This document shows positions 5,003 through 8,691 of a stretch of DNA of 8,691 nucleotides, one piece after another. The notes beneath the pieces were generated by a model that saw only the letters and a program-made list of their open reading frames with translations, did no database searches and was not told the origin of the DNA. How positions within the stretch are numbered: position 1 is the first letter of the stretch; each line of letters opens with the position of its first letter. Source of the DNA: Chloroflexota bacterium (GTDB lineage Bacteria > Chloroflexota > Chloroflexia > Thermomicrobiales > UBA6265); contig JAFAEX010000217.1 of NCBI GenBank assembly GCA_023423795.1, forward strand, positions 1 to 8,691, written 5' to 3'. Both the position numbers and the translations under genes were made by a program.

Positions 5003-6346
5003 GTGCGAGTCCAAACGGGCGAACCGTCGCGGGGCGGGCTGCCGGCGCGGTCCGTCTTCTTCGTCGAGTATGGGTTGGGGCACAAGACCCACCTGCGGTT
5101 CCTGCAGGATCATTTAGCCCGCGACCCGCGGTTCGCGCCGGAGATCATTCCGCTGTACTGGATGGACCGGCTGGGCGACCTGCTGGGCAAGATCCAGATT
5201 CCCGGCCTGCACGAGCGCGGGCTGGATTTCTCGACGTGGCTGGTGTTCCAGTTCAAGCGGCAGCAGGTGCGCTACCTGCTGCGGCGCTACGACCCGGCCG
5301 ACCTCGACCTCGTCTACATCCACACCCAGACGGCGGCGACCAGCGTGCTGGACCTGCCGCGCAGCGTGCCGGCGGTGGTGTCGATCGACCTGACGTGGAC
5401 GCTGGCGTTCCAGGAGTCGCGCTACGTTTCCTCGCCGTTCTTCAAGCCGACGATCGAGCTGGAGCGGCGGATCTTCGACCGCAGCGACCTGGTGGTTTCG
5501 TTCTCGGACTGGGCGGCGGCCTCGGTGATCGACGACTACAAGATCCCGGCCTCGAAGGTGCGGGTGGTGCGCAACGGGGTGACGCTGCCGCCGGTGCGGG
5601 CCAACGGCCACGGTAACGGGAACGGCAACGGTCACGCCGGGGCGAAGGGTCCCGCCCGGTTCGGGCAGGCGCTGTACCGCAACGGGTCGCGCGCCAACGG
5701 CAACGGGCACGCCGGTCCGAACGGGAACGGCAACGGCAACGGTCGGGTGCATACCAACGGGAACGGGCACCGGAACGGCAACGGCCACGGAAACGGAAAC
5801 GGGCACGCCAACGGCCACGGCGAGGATCTGCTGCGGATCGGGTTCATCGGCAACGGGTTCACGCGCAAGGGCGCGGACCTGTTGCTGCGGGTCCACCAGG
5901 AGCATTTCGCGGACCGCGCGCACCTGACGCTGGTGTGCGGGGACGCGCCGCGCTCCAGCCGGGGGCTGCCCAACGTGCAGGTGCGCTCCGACGTGCCGTG
6001 GGACGAGTTGATGACGTCGGTGCTGCCGGGGTTCGACCTGTTCGTGTTCCCGACGCGGTTCGATTATTCGCCGTACGCGGTGATCGAGGCAATGAGCGCC
6101 GGGGTGCCGGTGATCGCGACCAACGTGGGCGCGATCCCGGAGATGATCCAGGACGGGCATTCCGGGTTCCTGATCGAGGCGGACCGGGAAGCGCCGCTGG
6201 TGGAGCGGGTGGATTGGGCGATCGCCAACCGCGAGGCGCTGCCGGCGATGGGCGAGCGGGCGCGGGAGCGGGCGGCGGACCACTACGCGGCGGAGCGCAA
6301 TTACCCGTACCTGCTGGACGTGCTGGCGGGGATGGCGCGGCGGTAG
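5003..6346 (+). CDS. GT-B glycosyltransferase, family 4-like, with long Asn-Gly-rich interdomain linker
   Basis: 447 residues from the GTG at 5003, chosen because GGGGAGGG (4990-4997) lies 5 nt upstream and the fold begins soon after (SVFFVEYGLGHKTHL, residues 17-31). The frame is open back to 4805 but upstream composition is chance-like. Residues 17-200 form the N-terminal, acceptor-side Rossmann domain, ending VRVVRNGVTLPPV. Residues 201-273 are a low-complexity linker with 18 Asn-Gly dipeptides and eight His. Residues 276-447 form the nucleotide-sugar domain: IGFIGNGFTRKGADLLL (279-295), FDLFVFPTRFDYSPYAVIEAMSAGVPVIATNVGAIPEM, and a helical tail. The EX7E motif typical of family 4 retaining enzymes appears as DX7E (Asp354, Glu362). 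The likely reaction is sugar transfer from a nucleotide- or lipid-linked donor to a surface glycan or lipid, in the cytoplasm or at the membrane face; no membrane segment is seen. Donor and acceptor cannot be told. Confidence 0.85.
   Translation: MRVQTGEPSRGGLPARSVFFVEYGLGHKTHLRFLQDHLARDPRFAPEIIPLYWMDRLGDLLGKIQIPGLHERGLDFSTWLVFQFKRQQVRYLLRRYDPADLDLVYIHTQTAATSVLDLPRSVPAVVSIDLTWTLAFQESRYVSSPFFKPTIELERRIFDRSDLVVSFSDWAAASVIDDYKIPASKVRVVRNGVTLPPVRANGHGNGNGNGHAGAKGPARFGQALYRNGSRANGNGHAGPNGNGNGNGRVHTNGNGHRNGNGHGNGNGHANGHGEDLLRIGFIGNGFTRKGADLLLRVHQEHFADRAHLTLVCGDAPRSSRGLPNVQVRSDVPWDELMTSVLPGFDLFVFPTRFDYSPYAVIEAMSAGVPVIATNVGAIPEMIQDGHSGFLIEADREAPLVERVDWAIANREALPAMGERARERAADHYAAERNYPYLLDVLAGMARR
5603..5821 (+). 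repeat. In-frame AACGGC/CACGGC microsatellite-like repeat coding the NG/HG linker
   Basis: 219 bp of degenerate 6-bp repeats (AACGGN, CACGGN) encode 73 residues, mostly Asn-Gly and His-Gly, interrupted once by a non-repeat insert (AKGPARFGQALYR). Synonymous third-base variation between units suggests the array is old enough to have diverged, or is under selection for the peptide. It falls exactly between the two glycosyltransferase domains. Confidence 0.8.
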
Positions 6347-6441
6347 CCGAAACGTCGGCGCCAACCCACGGTGGCTTCGCCGCACCGGCGGGTGCTGGAT
6401 CATCCCCCGTCCTGCCGAATCCGATCCCGGAGCGTGACGGC

Positions 6442-6783
6442 ATGGCAGTCGATCTGTTCGCGGGCGTGTCGGTCGATGACTACGCGGCGGCGCTGGCATG
6501 GTACGAGCGGCTGTTCGGCGCGCCGCCGGCGTTCTTCCCGAACGAGCGGGAGGCCGTGTGGGAGCTGGCGGACCACCGATTCGTGTACATCGAGCGGCGG
6601 CCCGAGCACGCCGGGCACGCCTTGCTGACCCTCTTCGTCGAAGATTTCGACGCCCGGGTCGCCGGGATCGCCGCCCGCGGACTCGAACCCGCGACGACGG
6701 AGGCGTACGAGAACGGCGTGCGCAAGGCGACCTATCGCGATCCCGACGGAAACGAGATCGGGTTCGGCGGCGGTCCGCCCTGA
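6442..6783 (+). CDS. VOC-superfamily protein (glyoxalase/bleomycin-resistance fold), first of two
   Basis: 113 residues from the ATG at 6442, with GGAG (6429-6432) 9 nt upstream. The pattern is a classic single VOC module of two beta-alpha-beta-beta-beta repeats. The first half has GVSVDDYAAALAWYERLFG (residues 8-26) then VWELADHRFVYIERRPE. The second half has LLTLFVEDFDARVAGIAARGLEP and the closing signature YRDPDGNEIGF (residues 98-108). The family includes lactoylglutathione lyases, ring-cleaving dioxygenases and antibiotic-sequestering proteins. Candidate metal ligands are Glu41 and Glu105, but the usual His at the first strand is absent, so a complete metal site is not assured. Such proteins usually dimerise. 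The gene begins 95 nt after the glycosyltransferase stop, so co-transcription with it is possible. Substrate unknown. Confidence 0.82.
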   Translation: MAVDLFAGVSVDDYAAALAWYERLFGAPPAFFPNEREAVWELADHRFVYIERRPEHAGHALLTLFVEDFDARVAGIAARGLEPATTEAYENGVRKATYRDPDGNEIGFGGGPP

Positions 6784-6800
6784 CCGGGTTGCGACGGGAC

Positions 6801-6829
6801 TTGACCGGGACGCCATCCGCGACTAAATT
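6801..6829 (+). promoter_or_regulatory. Sigma-70-type promoter for the second VOC gene
   Basis: TTGACC (6801-6806) and TAAATT (6824-6829) are separated by 17 nt, matching 5 and 4 of 6 consensus bases. The -10 lies in the only conspicuous AT-rich island of the window. A start near 6836 would give a leader of about 56 nt before the ATG at 6892. It is the best promoter match I see. Confidence 0.65.
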
Positions 6830-6844
6830 AGAACAAATGATCTA
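6829..6844. promoter_or_regulatory. Operator-like dyad (GAACN4GWTC, LexA-box-like) over the promoter start
   Basis: TAGAACAAATGATCTA is a near-perfect dyad (TAGAAC, AAAT, GATCTA; one mismatched pair in the arms), extended by AA/TT further out (6826-6827 with 6846-6847). It overlaps the last base of the -10 and the expected start site, so a bound protein would block initiation. GAAC-N4-GTTC is the core of the LexA SOS box in Gram-positive lineages; this site differs at one base. A different repressor is equally possible. Confidence 0.4.
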
Positions 6845-6891
6845 TTTCGTCGCCGGTGCGGCGCGGATGCGAGCCGGACGGGGAGCGGACC

Positions 6892-7281
6892 ATGCACTTT
6901 GCCTACACCATCGTCTACGTCGCGGACGTACGGGCGGCGGTCGCCTTCTACGAGCGGGCGTTCGGGTTCGCGGCGCGCTTCGTGTCGGACGAAGGTGATT
7001 ACGGCGAACTGGAGACCGGGGTGACGACGCTGGCGTTCGCTTCGGCGGCGATGGCGGAAGCGAACGGGACGCCGGTCCAGTTGCCGGACCCGGGCAAGCC
7101 GGCGCCGGGGATCGAGATCGCGTTTGCCACCGACGACGTGCCGGCGGCGTGGGAGCGGGCGCTGGCGGCGGGGGCGGTCGCGATCGCGGAGCCCGCAACG
7201 AAGCCGTGGGGCCAGGTGGTCTCGTACGTGCGCGACCCGTTCGGGGTGCTGGTGGAGATTTGCACGCCGATGGCGGGGTAG
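6892..7281 (+). CDS. VOC-superfamily protein (glyoxalase/bleomycin-resistance fold), second of two
   Basis: 129 residues from the ATG at 6892, with GGGGAG (6880-6885) 6 nt upstream; an in-frame GTG at 6856 is less likely. The first beta-alpha unit is FAYTIVYVADVRAAVAFYERAFGF (residues 3-26), followed by YGELETG. The second half has GIEIAFATDDVPAAWERALAAGA and the closing VRDPFGVLVEICTP (about 113-126), all typical of VOC proteins. The acidic ligand positions (Glu39 or Glu41, Glu122) are present, but the first-strand His of glyoxalase I is replaced by Thr6. It may therefore bind a ligand without glyoxalase-type metal chemistry. It has its own promoter and operator-like dyad upstream and a strong terminator 32 nt after the stop, so it looks like a separately regulated single-gene unit. 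It is clearly diverged from the VOC gene before it. Substrate unknown. Confidence 0.85.
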   Translation: MHFAYTIVYVADVRAAVAFYERAFGFAARFVSDEGDYGELETGVTTLAFASAAMAEANGTPVQLPDPGKPAPGIEIAFATDDVPAAWERALAAGAVAIAEPATKPWGQVVSYVRDPFGVLVEICTPMAG

Positions 7282-7313
7282 GCGCGGGGGTTGGCCCCGT
7301 TCGGTTGGTTCGT

Positions 7314-7344
7314 CCCCCTCCCGGTGCGCGGGAGGGGGCTTTTT
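7314..7344 (+). terminator. Strong intrinsic terminator after the VOC gene
   Basis: A perfect 9-bp stem (CCCCCTCCC 7314-7322 with GGGAGGGGG 7330-7338), loop GGTGCGC, is followed by C and five T (7339-7344). This is a textbook rho-independent terminator on the + strand. It ends 28 nt before the portal gene start. Confidence 0.9.
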
Positions 7345-7372
7345 GCGTTCCCGATTGGGTACGGGGGAGGCG

Positions 7373-8691
7373 ATGGGGCAGATGCTGGTGCGCGGGGCAG
7401 GGATGGGCGGCGAGCCCGACGCCGACGCGGCGCGGGTGCGGCGCTACGCGGAGGCGCGGGCGTTCGTGGCCGGGGCGCAGTGGCCGGGGCCGCCGCGCCG
7501 GGGAGAAACCCGGCTGACGGTGAACTACGCGCGGGCGCTGGTCCGCAAGACGGCATCGTACGTGTTCCCGGCGGCGGCGACGTTCCGCGCGCCGGCGGGC
7601 GCGGGCGACCCTGCCGCGGCGAACCGGGCCGAACTGGCGCTGGCCGAGGTGGTGGCGGCGCTCGACCTGCCGGCGCTGGACGTGGCGCTGTGCGTCGAGG
7701 CGACGACGCTGGGCGACGCGGCGATCAAGGTGACGTGGGACGGCGCGGCCGGTGGCGGAACCGGCGCGCCGCGGGTGGCGGCGGTCGATCCGGCGACGCT
7801 GTCGGTGGAGGCGGCGGCGGACGATCCGCGGCGGGTGCTGGCGGTGCGCCAGGCCTACGCGCTGCCGCCCGGGCAGCTGGCCGAACTGGGCTGGCTGGCG
7901 GCGGGGATGGCCGAGCCGGGCGCGCGGGCGCTGCCGGTGGCGGAAACGTGGACGGCAGAGCGCTGGCGGGTGGAGGTCGCCGGGCAGACGGTGGCCGATA
8001 CGGCCAACCCGTACGGCTGGATTCCGTACGTGGTGCTGGCCAACGACCCGGAGCCGCACGCGTTCTGGGGACGCAGCGACCTGGAGGACCTGTACGACAC
8101 CTGCCGGGAGATCAACCGGCGGCTGGCGACGCTGAGCCGGGTGCTGGAACTTTCCGGCGCGCCGATCGCGGTGCTGGAGAACGTGGACGGGTCGGACGGC
8201 ATCGCGGTGCGGCCGGGCGCGACGTGGGAACTACCGGAGGGCTCGCGGGCCTATCTGCTGGACCTGCTGGCGGGCGGCGGGGTGGGGCTGCACATCCAGT
8301 ACCTCGACCTGCTGTTCCGGACGCTGCACGACCTGAGCGAAACGCCGCGGACGGCGTTCGGAGACGGCGGGCGTGACTTGTCCGGCGCGGCGCTGGAGGT
8401 CGAGGTGCAACCGCTGGTGCAGAAGGTCGCGCGCAAGCGGCGGGCGTGGGACGCCTTCCACCGCGAGCGCAACGCGCGATTGCTGGACCTGCTGGAGCGG
8501 TTCGGCGGCGCGGACCTCGGCGGCGTGCGCCGAACGGAGACGGTGTGGCCGAGCGTGCTGCCGAGCGACGTGGACGGGGCGGTCCGCAACGCGGCGTTGC
8601 TGGTGCGCGAGGGGATCCATTCGCGGCGGACGGCGGTTGCGGCCCTCGGCGGCACGGACCCGGACGGCGAGTTCCGGCGGGTAATCGAAGA
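7373..8691 (+). CDS. Phage portal protein, SPP1 gp6-like, 3' partial
   Basis: 439 codons are visible with no stop before the window edge. The ATG at 7373 follows GGGGGAGG (7363-7370) by only 2 nt. The in-frame ATG at 7382 has more usual spacing (11 nt) and may be the real start. In tailed phages this protein forms the dodecameric ring at the capsid vertex through which DNA passes. Family-type features are an N-terminal LTVNYARALVRKTASYVF (48-65), a region rich in small residues around 66-130, NPYGWIPYVVLAND (212-225) with the aromatic-Gly-x-Pro pattern common to gp6-like portals, and HAFWGRSDLEDLYDTCREINRRLATLSRV. Next come DLSGAALEVEVQPLVQKVARKRRAW (335 onwards, start of the long channel helix) and RNAALLVREGIHSRRTAVAALGG near the visible end. 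The frame is intact. No terminase lies upstream; the preceding gene is an unrelated VOC gene ended by a terminator. Confidence 0.88.
   Translation, partial: MGQMLVRGAGMGGEPDADAARVRRYAEARAFVAGAQWPGPPRRGETRLTVNYARALVRKTASYVFPAAATFRAPAGAGDPAAANRAELALAEVVAALDLPALDVALCVEATTLGDAAIKVTWDGAAGGGTGAPRVAAVDPATLSVEAAADDPRRVLAVRQAYALPPGQLAELGWLAAGMAEPGARALPVAETWTAERWRVEVAGQTVADTANPYGWIPYVVLANDPEPHAFWGRSDLEDLYDTCREINRRLATLSRVLELSGAPIAVLENVDGSDGIAVRPGATWELPEGSRAYLLDLLAGGGVGLHIQYLDLLFRTLHDLSETPRTAFGDGGRDLSGAALEVEVQPLVQKVARKRRAWDAFHRERNARLLDLLERFGGADLGGVRRTETVWPSVLPSDVDGAVRNAALLVREGIHSRRTAVAALGGTDPDGEFRRVIE

Noticed and set aside
3145..5085. 646-residue minus-strand open frame
   Set aside because: It is antisense to the capsid gene and overlaps the RTX-like gene in another frame. 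It has the Arg/Pro/His-rich composition of a shadow, while both overlapped genes have recognisable families.
5114..6499. 461-residue minus-strand open frame
   Set aside because: It is the exact antisense of the glycosyltransferase. Its Val/Pro repeats are simply the reverse of the Asn-Gly repeat.
6842..8059. 405-residue minus-strand open frame
   Set aside because: It is antisense to the second VOC gene and the portal gene, is Arg/Pro-rich and has no family features.
7291..8376. 361-residue + strand open frame
   Set aside because: It is Gly/Arg/Ala-rich and out of frame with the portal protein, which has clear family motifs; it also starts inside the terminator region.
1..8691. CRISPR array, tRNA, rRNA or diversity-generating retroelement
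   Set aside because: No regularly spaced repeats, no cloverleaf or rRNA-like stretch, and no reverse transcriptase or template/variable repeat pair was found. The hexamer array in the glycosyltransferase is coding and contiguous.

Overview
The window is very GC-rich (roughly 70%), with strong G-richness on the + strand even between genes, GTG/CTG-heavy codon use and Thr/Pro-rich secreted-type protein sequence. This would fit a high-GC Chloroflexota (Thermomicrobia-like) chromosome. That placement is an inference from style and from remembered family relatives, not a demonstrated assignment.

Layout. (1) 1-1220: the 3' part of a gene for a long Pro/Thr/Ala/Glu-rich extracellular-type protein ending in an Ig-like NEW3/COG1470-type domain, followed by a strong hairpin. 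(2) 1221-2179: about 960 nt without a convincing gene. It holds a dispersed-repeat motif, a short tandem repeat, a long imperfect inverted repeat, several GC hairpins and one clear intrinsic terminator that has no obvious gene to terminate. (3) 2180-2584: a small Ala-rich helical protein of the kind seen beside phage head genes. (4) 2585-3192: about 600 nt of non-coding sequence with short repeats and a second, degenerate copy of the inverted-repeat arm. (5) 3193-4083: a complete phage major capsid protein gene. (6) 4203-4616 (minus): a small RTX-like calcium-binding-repeat protein. (7) 5003-6346: a GT-B glycosyltransferase with a 73-residue Asn-Gly/His-Gly linker between its two domains. (8) 6442-6783 and 6892-7281: two small VOC (glyoxalase/bleomycin-resistance fold) proteins. 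The second has its own promoter overlapped by an operator-like dyad, and is followed by a textbook terminator. (9) 7373 to the window end: an SPP1 gp6-like phage portal protein, open at its 3' end.

How the parts relate. Three proteins point to a tailed-phage head module (small protein, capsid, portal). They are not packed like a phage late operon: the capsid lies 3.3 kb upstream of the portal, no terminase, protease or tail gene is visible, long non-coding spacers and terminators separate the genes, and four bacterial-type genes sit between capsid and portal. This looks like a rearranged or decaying prophage, two neighbouring phage-derived cassettes, or a domesticated capsid locus; the window alone cannot decide. 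The surface-type genes (RTX-like protein, glycosyltransferase) and the VOC pair look like ordinary accessory genes, and no functional link to the capsid genes can be shown from sequence.
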